Shown here in pieces: positions 1 to 5,230 of a stretch of DNA of 5,230 bases. The position numbers were made by a program, and so were the translations under genes. The notes below the pieces were generated by a model. It searched no databases. It saw only the letters and a program-made list of their open reading frames with translations, and was not told where the DNA came from. How positions within the stretch are numbered: position 1 is the stretch's first letter; the number at the start of each line of letters is the position of its first letter. The stretch spans positions 1-5,230 of the forward strand of contig JAEXMB010000090.1 in assembly GCA_023444705.1 (NCBI GenBank), given 5' to 3'. This DNA is from Pseudomonadota bacterium (GTDB lineage: Bacteria; Pseudomonadota; Alphaproteobacteria; Micavibrionales; UBA2020).

Positions 1-1280
1 TGGTACCACAGCATGCCGAGCATAAACAGCGGGCGCTTGGTGAAAGTTCCGCCGACAAAGGGGATATGGGGTATACGTTCAAAAATATCGAAACGCTCCG
101 CCGTGCCCATCACTGCCTCGGCCATCAGTTTACCCGTCAGGTTGGTGGCGGCGACGCCGTGGCCGCCAAAGCCGTGCGCATAAAAGACCTGCGGCGATAA
201 ACGCCCCACAGCAGGCAGGCGGTTGACGGTGAGGTCAAGCGGCCCGTGCCAGCAATGATCGATGCCGATGTTCTCCAGTGACGGGAACACGTGGGTCAGG
301 CGCTTTTTCAGCTCCAGATGTTCAAAGCCGATGTCGCGGCCGCTGTAATTGCAATTGCCGCCGAACAACAGGCGGCGGTCCTTGGACAGGCGGTAATAGT
401 TCATGATGAAGTTGGCGTCCGCCACGGCGGCGTTGCCCGGCATCAGGTGGCGTGCGGTGGCGTCGTCAAGCGGGGCGGTTGCGATCATATGCGCGGTGGC
501 GCTAATGGATTTGCGCAACGTCGCGCGCATAGGCGCGATGTCGATCGCGCCTGCGACCAGAACGTAATCGGCGGTGACGCTGGCGCCGCTTTCTGCGGTG
601 ACGACCTGCTTGTTGTCGCGGCGTTCAATTGAAACGGCGCGGCTGTCGTCATGCAGGACAGCGTCAAAGCTTTGTGCGGCGATGGCAAGGCCCTGCGCAT
701 AGGCATAGGGATGGAAATGCCCGCTGCGGCTGTCGTACATGCCGCCGATATAACCTTTGCCCCGCACATAGTTTTCGCATTCGCGCTGGTCGAGCATGAC
801 GATGCCTTCGCCAAGGCCGATGTCGCGCCACATGGTCTGCTCGTCTTCGAGTTCCTGCAGGTGGCGCGCGGTCATGCCCGCGATCAGCTGGCCCGCGCGC
901 AGGTCGCAATCGATGGAAAATTCCTGCACGCGGTTGTGGATGATGTCGATGCCTTCAAGCGAAAGCGTGCAGAGCGTTTTTGCCATCTCGCTGCCGAACT
1001 TGGCGACGAGCGTAGCGGGTGGCTGGGCCAGTCCGCGCTGGATATGCCCGCCGTTTTTGCCCGAGGCGTCGGCGGCCATGCCGTGGCCTGCTTCAAGCAA
1101 GACAACGCGATAATTGCGGCGCGCAAGCTCAAGTGCTGCCGACAGTCCGGTAAAGCCGCCGCCGACAATGCAGACATCCGCAGTCGTGCTGTGCGTCAGC
1201 GGACCCGCGGTTTGCGCGCGGATGGGGGTGGAAACCTCGTACCATGATTTCCGGAAGTCTTTTTTATTGTCGTAACTCAT
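1..1280 (-). CDS. puuB: PuuB-like gamma-glutamylputrescine oxidoreductase (FAD-dependent, DAO family), 3' end cut by window
   Basis: The frame is open from the ATG at 1280 down to position 1, giving 426 codons with no stop. The product begins MSYDNKKDF. A Rossmann FAD-binding motif, VGGGFTG (about residues 39-45), is followed by an acidic strand end, LLEA (61-64). The DAO-family ASGKNGG segment lies at about 72-78, and the C-terminal flavin-contact segment HGFGGHGV at about 369-376. The sequence follows E. coli PuuB (426 aa) as I remember it, including the SGHFHPYAYA-like, NYYRLSKDRRLLFGG-like and AERFDIF segments, so only about 10 residues should be missing. PuuB oxidises gamma-glutamylputrescine to the gamma-glutamyl aldehyde, releasing ammonia and H2O2, in the cytoplasm. 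It is divergent from the puuA-like gene, which supports the assignment. Its Shine-Dalgarno is weak (GGA followed by an A run). Another DAO-type amine oxidase specificity remains possible. Confidence 0.88.
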   Translation of the reverse strand, partial: MSYDNKKDFRKSWYEVSTPIRAQTAGPLTHSTTADVCIVGGGFTGLSAALELARRNYRVVLLEAGHGMAADASGKNGGHIQRGLAQPPATLVAKFGSEMAKTLCTLSLEGIDIIHNRVQEFSIDCDLRAGQLIAGMTARHLQELEDEQTMWRDIGLGEGIVMLDQRECENYVRGKGYIGGMYDSRSGHFHPYAYAQGLAIAAQSFDAVLHDDSRAVSIERRDNKQVVTAESGASVTADYVLVAGAIDIAPMRATLRKSISATAHMIATAPLDDATARHLMPGNAAVADANFIMNYYRLSKDRRLLFGGNCNYSGRDIGFEHLELKKRLTHVFPSLENIGIDHCWHGPLDLTVNRLPAVGRLSPQVFYAHGFGGHGVAATNLTGKLMAEAVMGTAERFDIFERIPHIPFVGGTFTKRPLFMLGMLWY

Positions 1281-1362
1281 GATCTTTTTTTCCGCTTACC
1301 CCGTTCTTCTGCGCACGGGACAGGCTATGATAGGCAATATTGCTTAACAAGGACCAAGGATC
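1281..1362. promoter_or_regulatory. Divergent promoter/operator region between puuB-like and puuA-like genes
   Basis: These 82 bp must hold the promoters for both divergent genes. On the plus strand TATGAT (1326-1331) is a fair -10, but the base run 17 bp upstream (GTTCTT) is a poor -35, so activation or another sigma factor is possible. Directly downstream is a perfect 10-bp palindrome, GCAATATTGC (1334-1343). It extends to a 16-bp near-palindrome (1331-1346) with one mismatched pair, where a start site would be expected. CTATGATAG (1325-1333) is also symmetric about its central G. This is the layout of a repressor operator, but the regulator is not in the window and no PuuR consensus was matched. 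Confidence 0.4.
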
Positions 1363-2706
1363 ATGGACAAGTTAGAAGAGTTTATCCGCCAGCACAAGAT
1401 TACCGAGGTCGAGTGCCTCGTCCCCGACATGTCGGGCATCGCGCGCGGCAAGATCATCCCCGCCGAAAAACTGTTGCGCATCCTGCGCGAGCGCGGCATG
1501 CCGATCCCTGAATCCGTCTTTTTGCAAACCGTCACCGGCGACTATCCCGACGGCGATGTGATGAGCCCGTCGCTCGGCGACGTCTACATGCGCCCTGACT
1601 ACGACACCGTGCGTCTGGTGCCGTGGTACAAGGAGCCGACCGCGCAGATCATCTGCGACGCCTATAACGGCGACGACACGCCGGTCAGCTTTTCCTCGCG
1701 CTACATTCTGCGCAAGATCATCGCCGAGTACGACAAGCGCGGCTGGAAGCCCGTGACCGCGCCCGAGCTTGAATTCTACCTTGTCGCCGTCAACACCGAT
1801 CCCGACATTCCGCTGCAACCGCCCATCGGCCGTTCGGGCCGTCAGGAAAGCGGGCGCCAGGCCTATGGCATTGATGCGGTCAACGAATTCGACCCGATCT
1901 TTGAAGACGTCTATGATTTCTGCGAGGCGCAGAACGTCGATATCGACACCCTGAGCCATGAGGCGGGTGCCGCGCAGATCGAGGTCAACTTCAACCACGG
2001 CGATCCGATCGAAGTGGCCGACCAGGCGTTCCTGTTCAAGCGCACCGCGCGCGAGGTCGCCATGCGCCACGGCGTTTACGCGACCTTCATGGCGCAGCCC
2101 ATGCAGCACCAGCCCGGCAGCGCCATGCACATCCACCAGTCGGTGGTCGATGCCAAGACGGGCCGCAATATCTTTGCCAACGACGACGGCAGCGACAGCA
2201 CGCTGTTCCGCAACCATATCGCAGGCCTGCAGAAATACCTGCCAAGCGCGATCACGCTGTTCGCGCCCAACGTCAATTCCTACCGCCGCTTTGGCCACAA
2301 GGAAACCGACAGCCCGATCAACGTGGAGTGGGGGGTCGACAACCGCACCGCCGGCCTGCGCGTGCCGATTTCCAAGCCTGAAAACCGCCGTGTGGAAAAC
2401 CGCCTGCCCGGTGCCGACGGTAACCCGTACCTCTCGCTGGCGGCGACACTGGCCTGCGGTTTGCTTGGCATGATCGAAGGCATCGAGCCGAGCGAGCCGA
2501 TCAAGGGCAACGCCTATAAAAAAGGCGCTGCACTGCCCAGCCACCAGTTCGACGCGATCAAGAAGTTCAAGGAGGCGACCGCCCTGCAAGAACTTCTGGG
2601 CGAGCAATTCGCACGCGCCATCATCGCGATCAAGGAGGCGGAGTATAAAGCCTACAACGCCGTGATCTCGTCATGGGAGCGCGAGAACCTGTTGCTCAAC
2701 GTCTGA
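1363..2706 (+). CDS. puuA: PuuA-like gamma-glutamylputrescine synthetase (glutamine synthetase family)
   Basis: This 447-residue enzyme has the glutamine synthetase fold: an N-terminal beta-grasp region (about 1-105) and a C-terminal catalytic domain. Active-site signatures are intact: ELEF (135-138), HEAG (199-202), QIEVNF (205-210), GSAMHIH (252-258), NSYRRF (305-310), NRTAGLRVP (327-335) and ENRLPGADGNPY (345-356). These supply the metal, ATP and glutamate ligands, including E135, E137, E200, E207, H256, E345 and R347. The sequence resembles E. coli PuuA, which ATP-dependently joins glutamate to putrescine, but lacks about 20 N-terminal residues of that protein. The divergent PuuB-like gene favours a polyamine role; ligation of glutamate to another amine is the main alternative. 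An in-frame TAA at 1345-1347 limits the start, and AAGGA (1349-1353) lies 9 nt before the ATG. It leads a likely three-gene operon. Confidence 0.87.
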   Translation: MDKLEEFIRQHKITEVECLVPDMSGIARGKIIPAEKLLRILRERGMPIPESVFLQTVTGDYPDGDVMSPSLGDVYMRPDYDTVRLVPWYKEPTAQIICDAYNGDDTPVSFSSRYILRKIIAEYDKRGWKPVTAPELEFYLVAVNTDPDIPLQPPIGRSGRQESGRQAYGIDAVNEFDPIFEDVYDFCEAQNVDIDTLSHEAGAAQIEVNFNHGDPIEVADQAFLFKRTAREVAMRHGVYATFMAQPMQHQPGSAMHIHQSVVDAKTGRNIFANDDGSDSTLFRNHIAGLQKYLPSAITLFAPNVNSYRRFGHKETDSPINVEWGVDNRTAGLRVPISKPENRRVENRLPGADGNPYLSLAATLACGLLGMIEGIEPSEPIKGNAYKKGAALPSHQFDAIKKFKEATALQELLGEQFARAIIAIKEAEYKAYNAVISSWERENLLLNV

Positions 2707-2733
2707 CGCATCCTTCAAAGGGCCATATCCGCG

Positions 2734-3330
2734 ATGACCTTTACCCTGATCGCCCGCAATCCGTTCACCCGCCAGATAGGCCTTGCGATGGCCAGCGGGT
2801 CGGATGATTGCATCGGCGGCAGCGTGGTCAGTGAAACGCTGACGGCTTTGGGCCGGCCCGCCGTCATCGTCGTGCAGGGCAAAGGCGACCGCGCCTTGCG
2901 CCAGAAACTGGCGGCGTCATACCTGCAAGGGCGCAACACGGCGCAGTTGATGGATGATCTGGCCGCGCAGGACTCGGCCCTGCCGCTCAGGCAAGTATTG
3001 ATGGCGTCGTTTGACGCGCCGCTCATCGTGCAAACGGGCAAGTTCTGCGGCCCTTGGGCCGGTCATCATGCCGAAGAACATCTGATTATTGCGGGCAACG
3101 TACTGGCGTCGGCCAGCGTGCTGAGCCGCATGCGCAAGGCCTACATGGGTGATCTCAATGCGCCGATGCGCCACCGCTTGCTGGCGGCGTTGCGTGCGGG
3201 CATGTCGGCGGGCGGGGATATACGCGGCCATGCCTCGGCAGGAATCATCATCGCGGGAGAGCAGCCGTTTCAGGCCCGCATCACCGCCAGCCGCCAGCCG
3301 TTTGACGACCTGCAGGCCTCGGTGGGATGA
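2734..3330 (+). CDS. DUF1028 family protein (putative Ntn-hydrolase-like)
   Basis: This 198-residue protein carries the DUF1028 hallmarks. It opens with MTFTLIARNP, matching the usual start of the family. It then has GLAMASG (16-22), CGPWAGHHAEEH (105-116), IIAGNVLAS (118-126) and LLAALRAGMSAGGDIRGH (149-166), followed by SAGIII (168-173). As I recall, the family is grouped with N-terminal-nucleophile hydrolases. Thr2 would become the free N-terminus after Met removal, a fitting but unproven nucleophile. The usual length is somewhat greater (about 220), and the C-terminal part looks shortened. The function is unknown. It sits 27 bp after puuA in the same frame, behind AAAGGG (2717-2722), and its stop overlaps the next start, so it is almost certainly co-transcribed with a polyamine pathway gene. 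No signal peptide or membrane segment is seen, so it is likely cytoplasmic. Confidence 0.85.
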   Translation: MTFTLIARNPFTRQIGLAMASGSDDCIGGSVVSETLTALGRPAVIVVQGKGDRALRQKLAASYLQGRNTAQLMDDLAAQDSALPLRQVLMASFDAPLIVQTGKFCGPWAGHHAEEHLIIAGNVLASASVLSRMRKAYMGDLNAPMRHRLLAALRAGMSAGGDIRGHASAGIIIAGEQPFQARITASRQPFDDLQASVG

Positions 3331-3809
3331 GCAACATGGCAAACAATGACCTCACATGGTTCTGCCAGCCGTTTGACAACCTCAAGCCGCGCCAGCTGCA
3401 CGACATTTTGCGCCTGCGCTCGGGCATCTTCCAGCTTGAACAAAACTGTCTGTACGCCGATATCGACGGCGAGGATTTGCACGCGTTGCATCTGTTTGCC
3501 GTGGATACTGACGGCCATATCGTGGCCGCCGCACGGCTATTTCTACCCGGCGATACTTATAAAGGCGAACGCCAAAGCGTGGCATGGATCGGGCGCGTCG
3601 TCGTTGCCGCATCGCAACGCGGGCGCGGGGTGGGGCATGACCTGATGCGCGCGGCGATTGCAGAAGTGCGAGCGCGCCATGAAGGCGCTGAAATCGCGCT
3701 GTCGGCACAGGCGCATTTGAAATCTTTTTATGCTGCGCATGGATTTTCGCAGTGTGGAGCGCCATATCAGGAGGACGATATTCCTCACATCGAGATGCGC
3801 TTGACGTAA
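3327..3809 (+). CDS. elaA: ElaA-type GNAT family N-acetyltransferase
   Basis: This 160-residue protein is close to E. coli ElaA in order and spacing of motifs. It has LRLRSGIFQLEQNCLYADID (28-47) near the N-terminus, then IGRVVVAASQRGRGVGHDLM (88-107), which contains the acetyl-CoA pyrophosphate loop QRGRGVG (97-103). SAQAHLKSFYAAHGF (126-140) and the terminal YQEDDIPHIEM (147-157) follow. GNAT proteins move acetyl from acetyl-CoA to an amine; the ElaA substrate is not established. The ATG at 3327 overlaps the DUF1028 stop (ATGA, 3327-3330), which suggests translational coupling. A second in-frame ATG at 3336 (Met4) is a possible alternative start. Given the putrescine context, a small amine or polyamine substrate is conceivable but only inferred. 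No terminator follows directly. Confidence 0.87.
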   Translation: MSNMANNDLTWFCQPFDNLKPRQLHDILRLRSGIFQLEQNCLYADIDGEDLHALHLFAVDTDGHIVAAARLFLPGDTYKGERQSVAWIGRVVVAASQRGRGVGHDLMRAAIAEVRARHEGAEIALSAQAHLKSFYAAHGFSQCGAPYQEDDIPHIEMRLT

Positions 3810-3818
3810 TCCGTATTA

Positions 3819-3848
3819 AAAACGCACTGCAACATACTGAAAACGCAC
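3819..3848. repeat. Pair of 9-bp direct repeats 21 bp apart upstream of a promoter
   Basis: AAAACGCAC occurs at 3819-3827 and again at 3840-3848. The 21-bp period is two helical turns, so both copies face the same side of the DNA. Relative to the start site predicted near 3893, they lie at about -74 to -66 and -53 to -45. This is the usual place for an activator acting on a sigma70 promoter. No known factor is recognised. Confidence 0.55.
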
Positions 3849-3857
3849 ATCTTTATG

Positions 3858-3897
3858 TTGACGGAATGATCCCTCTCTCCTATACTGAGAATAGGAG
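3858..3897 (+). promoter_or_regulatory. Near-consensus sigma70 promoter with overlapping inverted repeat
   Basis: TTGACG (3858-3863) and TATACT (3881-3886) are separated by exactly 17 bp, each one mismatch from consensus, placing transcription start near 3892-3894. A perfect 8-bp inverted repeat, TCTCCTAT (3876-3883) and ATAGGAGA (3891-3898), with a 7-bp spacer straddles the -10 element and looks like an operator. A second inverted repeat, CAACATA (3830-3836) and TATGTTG (3854-3860), reaches into the -35. The promoter would drive the 54-codon gene downstream with a leader of about 33 nt. Confidence 0.75.
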
Positions 3898-3925
3898 ATG
3901 ACGTTTAATACAGGGAAAAACGATC

Positions 3926-4090
3926 ATGACTTCATTTTTCGACACAAATTCTCGTTCCATGTTCGGTGCCCGCGCACCGAAAGCGTCCCAGCAGGACCCG
4001 CAGATCCGCGCGATTTCGCACGGTGACATCGCCCTGATGGCGCGCTTGGTCAACGAAGCGAAACAACAGGGTTTACGCCCGCAGCGCTGA
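3926..4090 (+). CDS. Small hypothetical protein, 54 aa
   Basis: The ATG at 3926 opens a 54-codon frame ending in TGA at 4088-4090. AGGGA (3912-3916) lies 9 nt upstream, and an in-frame TGA at 3899-3901 excludes a longer form. The product starts MTSFFDTNSRSMFGARAP and ends KQQGLRPQR. It has no Cys or Trp, no signal peptide and no membrane segment. The N-terminal part looks disordered; DIALMARLVNEAKQQGL (about 34-50) could form a short amphipathic helix. The net charge is slightly basic. The gene is supported by the strong promoter and ribosome site in front, GC-rich third positions like its neighbours, and the terminator about 70 nt after. I do not recognise a family. A small regulatory or stress-related protein is a guess only. 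Confidence 0.7.
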   Translation: MTSFFDTNSRSMFGARAPKASQQDPQIRAISHGDIALMARLVNEAKQQGLRPQR

Positions 4091-4157
4091 TCGCCTGATC
4101 GGCATGCCAGAGGTAGACGGCCACCGGCCTCCCCTGAGCAAATGCTGTTGTGCGTGG

Positions 4158-4194
4158 AAAAAAGGCCTTCCGTTCGGGAAGGCCTTTTGTTTTT
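4158..4194. terminator. Bidirectional rho-independent terminator
   Basis: A 12-bp perfect stem, AAAAGGCCTTCC (4160-4171) with GGAAGGCCTTTT (4177-4188), closes a GTTCG loop. The plus strand continues with a T-rich tail, and the minus strand has T6 from the A run at 4158-4163. It therefore ends both the rightward small-gene transcript and the leftward transcript of the membrane protein gene at 4216-4491. Bases 4091-4157 between the small gene and this hairpin show no coding or clear structural feature. Confidence 0.9.
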
Positions 4195-4215
4195 GTCTTT
4201 CGCGCGCGGGGCGGT

Positions 4216-4491
4216 TTAATTGCTGCCGGGTTTATCGCTGTTCAGGCGCTTGAAAAACACGGGCAGGGCGAAGAAGTCGATCAGGCCCACAAGGGCGATC
4301 ATGCCGCCGATGATCTGGTGCATGCTTTGCTCGGTGCCGTCGTTCAAGCCGAATTTGGTCGCAAACCCGCCAAGAGCAAGCCCCAGTACCATGCCGAATA
4401 CGATCAGCAACGCGCCACCCAAACGCAGGATCAGCGTCAGCTTTTCAAGTTTTTCGGGTGTCAGTTGTTGCGGGGCGTTGGGGGCGGTCAT
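4216..4491 (-). CDS. Small membrane protein with two transmembrane segments, function unknown
   Basis: This 91-residue protein begins MTAPNAPQQLTPEKLEKL and has two hydrophobic stretches. The first is at about 18-43, with several Gly residues (LGGALLIVFGMVLGLALGGF within it), and the second at about 59-80 (IIGGMIALVGLIDFFALPVF). A short polar loop with Asp, Glu and His joins them, and a basic, polar C-terminus follows. The Lys residues before the first segment and after the second predict both ends in the cytoplasm, forming an inner-membrane hairpin. AGGAG lies just upstream of the ATG, giving a strong ribosome site. It reads in the same direction as clpX, only 34 bp beyond the clpX terminator hairpin, and has its own terminator 28 bp after the stop. 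I recognise no family. Confidence 0.8.
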   Translation of the reverse strand: MTAPNAPQQLTPEKLEKLTLILRLGGALLIVFGMVLGLALGGFATKFGLNDGTEQSMHQIIGGMIALVGLIDFFALPVFFKRLNSDKPGSN

Positions 4492-4525
4492 GGCGGTCTC
4501 CTGAAAATATGCGGCGAGGGGATAG

Positions 4526-4564
4526 AAAAACCCCCGTCCGTATTTTCAACGGGCGGGGGTTTTT
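4526..4564 (-). terminator. Rho-independent terminator after clpX
   Basis: A 15-bp stem with one G-T wobble pairs 4526-4540 with 4550-4564 around a 9-base loop. It has a five-pair G/C block flanked by A5 and T5. In the minus direction, reading out of clpX, it ends in TTTTTCTAT, a classic terminator tail, about 12 bases after the clpX stop. The T5 on the plus strand makes it potentially bidirectional. The membrane-protein gene starts only 34 bp beyond it, so some read-through or an internal promoter must serve that gene. Confidence 0.9.
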
Positions 4565-4576
4565 ACATTTCAATGC

Positions 4577-5230
4577 TTAGGCCGGCTTGGCTTCGGCGAC
4601 GTCATCGCCACCTTCCGCTTCCTTGGCTTCGGCTTCCTTGGCCTTTTTCTTGGCCTTGTCCGACGCTTTCTTCTTGTCAGAGAATACGATGGTCGGCGGG
4701 GTGTTGTTGATGATGTTCTCGCCCTTGACGATCACTTCCTCTGCACCTTCCATGCCCGGCAGTTCATACATGGTGTCGAGCAGATAGGTCTCGATGATCG
4801 AACGCAGGCCGCGCGCGCCGGTGTTGCGCTCGATGGCGCGCTTGGCCACCTCGTGCAGGGCGTCGTCCTGGAAGGTCAGCTTCACGCCTTCGATGTCGAA
4901 CAGGCGGGCGTATTGCTTGACCAGTGCGTTCTTGGGCTCGGTGAGGATCTTGACCAGTGCGTCTTCGTCAAGGTCATCCAGCGTTGCCACGACGGGCAGA
5001 CGGCCGATGAACTCGGGGATCAGGCCGAACTTGAGAAGGTCTTCGGTCTGCAGGTCGCGCAGAACAGCACCCTGACGGCGGTCATCGGGGCCCTGAACGT
5101 TGGCGCCGAAGCCGATCGCCGTGGTACGGCCGCGGCCCGAGATGATTTTCTCGATACCCGCAAAGGCACCACCGCAGATGAACAGGATGTTCGTGGTGTC
5201 AACTTGCAGGAATTCCTGCTGCGGGTGCTT
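4577..5230 (-). CDS. clpX: ClpX, ATP-binding subunit of the ClpXP protease, C-terminal half (5' end outside window)
   Basis: The frame is open from the window edge to TAA at 4577-4579, giving 217 residues of the AAA+ unfoldase that feeds proteins to ClpP. The fragment begins with KHPQQEFLQV, just inside the RKH pore loop. Then come sensor 1 (TTNILFICGGAF, 12-23), the ClpP-docking IGF loop (IGFGA, 39-43), the arginine-finger segment LIPEFIGRLPV (70-80) and sensor 2 (TGARGLRSI, 137-145). The zinc-binding domain, Walker A and Walker B lie outside. After the usual end of the fold a tail of about 33 residues (185-217), rich in Lys, Ala and Glu, replaces the short end of E. coli ClpX. A GTG codon at 4990 could be mistaken for a start, but the upstream in-frame sequence is clearly ClpX. 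Confidence 0.97.
   Translation of the reverse strand, partial: KHPQQEFLQVDTTNILFICGGAFAGIEKIISGRGRTTAIGFGANVQGPDDRRQGAVLRDLQTEDLLKFGLIPEFIGRLPVVATLDDLDEDALVKILTEPKNALVKQYARLFDIEGVKLTFQDDALHEVAKRAIERNTGARGLRSIIETYLLDTMYELPGMEGAEEVIVKGENIINNTPPTIVFSDKKKASDKAKKKAKEAEAKEAEGGDDVAEAKPA
4616..4642. repeat. 15-bp tandem repeat inside the clpX tail
   Basis: GCTTCCTTGGC occurs at 4617-4627 and again at 4632-4642, a 15-bp period that keeps the reading frame and encodes a repeated Glu-Ala-Lys-Glu-Ala type pentad. A degenerate third copy (TTTTTCTTGGCC) follows. The repeat may explain how the ClpX tail grew. Confidence 0.6.

Noticed and set aside
291..1247. Plus-strand open frames of 113 and 198 codons
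   Set aside because: Both are antisense to the puuB-like gene, which has an unbroken, recognisable frame through the whole region.
1327..1347. Six-codon leader frame ahead of puuA
   Set aside because: It has no ribosome site and overlaps the likely -10 and start site, so it may not be transcribed. It is useful only because its stop limits the puuA start.
1372..2607. 411-codon open frame on the minus strand opposite the puuA-like gene
   Set aside because: It lies wholly antisense to a full-length glutamine synthetase with all motifs intact. The composition is that of a high-GC shadow frame, with no recognisable domain.
3898..4026. 42-codon frame starting at the ATG after AGGAG in the small-gene leader
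   Set aside because: The AGGAG directly abuts the ATG with no spacer, the start lies only a few bases after the predicted transcript start, and the codon choice is poor compared with the 54-codon frame.
3926..4090. DUF1127-like small protein
   Set aside because: The size and the N-terminal Asp-Thr-Asn-Ser-Arg stretch are reminiscent, but the Arg-rich core and C-terminal motif typical of DUF1127 are absent.
4150..4710. 186-codon plus-strand frame
   Set aside because: It starts inside a terminator hairpin, runs antisense to the membrane protein gene and crosses the clpX terminator into clpX. It has no ribosome site or domain.
4577..4990. Short 137-residue ClpX-like gene starting at GTG 4990
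   Set aside because: The same frame continues upstream to the window edge with conserved ClpX sequence including the arginine-finger segment, so this is a fragment of full-length clpX and not a separate short gene.

Overview
This 5.2 kb window is high in GC, tightly packed and chromosomal in character. It probably comes from an alphaproteobacterium: the ClpX fragment at the right edge reads like alphaproteobacterial ClpX, and the other genes fit that group. This is a judgement from remembered sequences, not a search. No mobile element, CRISPR array, tRNA or rRNA was seen.

Left part (1-3809): a polyamine (putrescine) catabolism locus of the Puu type. A PuuB-like FAD oxidoreductase reads leftward and runs off the window, missing only its last few residues. 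Across an 82-bp divergent promoter region, a PuuA-like gamma-glutamylputrescine synthetase (glutamine synthetase fold) reads rightward. It is followed by a DUF1028 protein (27 bp gap) and an ElaA-type GNAT acetyltransferase (4-bp ATGA overlap), which look like one operon. PuuA would glutamylate putrescine and PuuB would oxidise the product. The aldehyde dehydrogenase (PuuC), the gamma-glutamyl-GABA hydrolase (PuuD) and a regulator are not in the window. The DUF1028 protein belongs to a family placed with Ntn hydrolases and has Thr at position 2, so it is a candidate for an unassigned amide-hydrolysis step (hypothesis).

Middle (3810-4190): an autonomous small-gene unit. A near-consensus sigma70 promoter (TTGACG, 17 bp, TATACT) is surrounded by direct and inverted repeats. 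It drives a 54-residue soluble orphan protein that ends ahead of a strong bidirectional terminator.

Right part (4216-5230, minus strand): the C-terminal half of clpX, with a long Lys/Ala/Glu-rich tail, then a strong hairpin terminator, then a 91-residue protein with two membrane segments. lon, which usually follows clpX in alphaproteobacteria, is not there.
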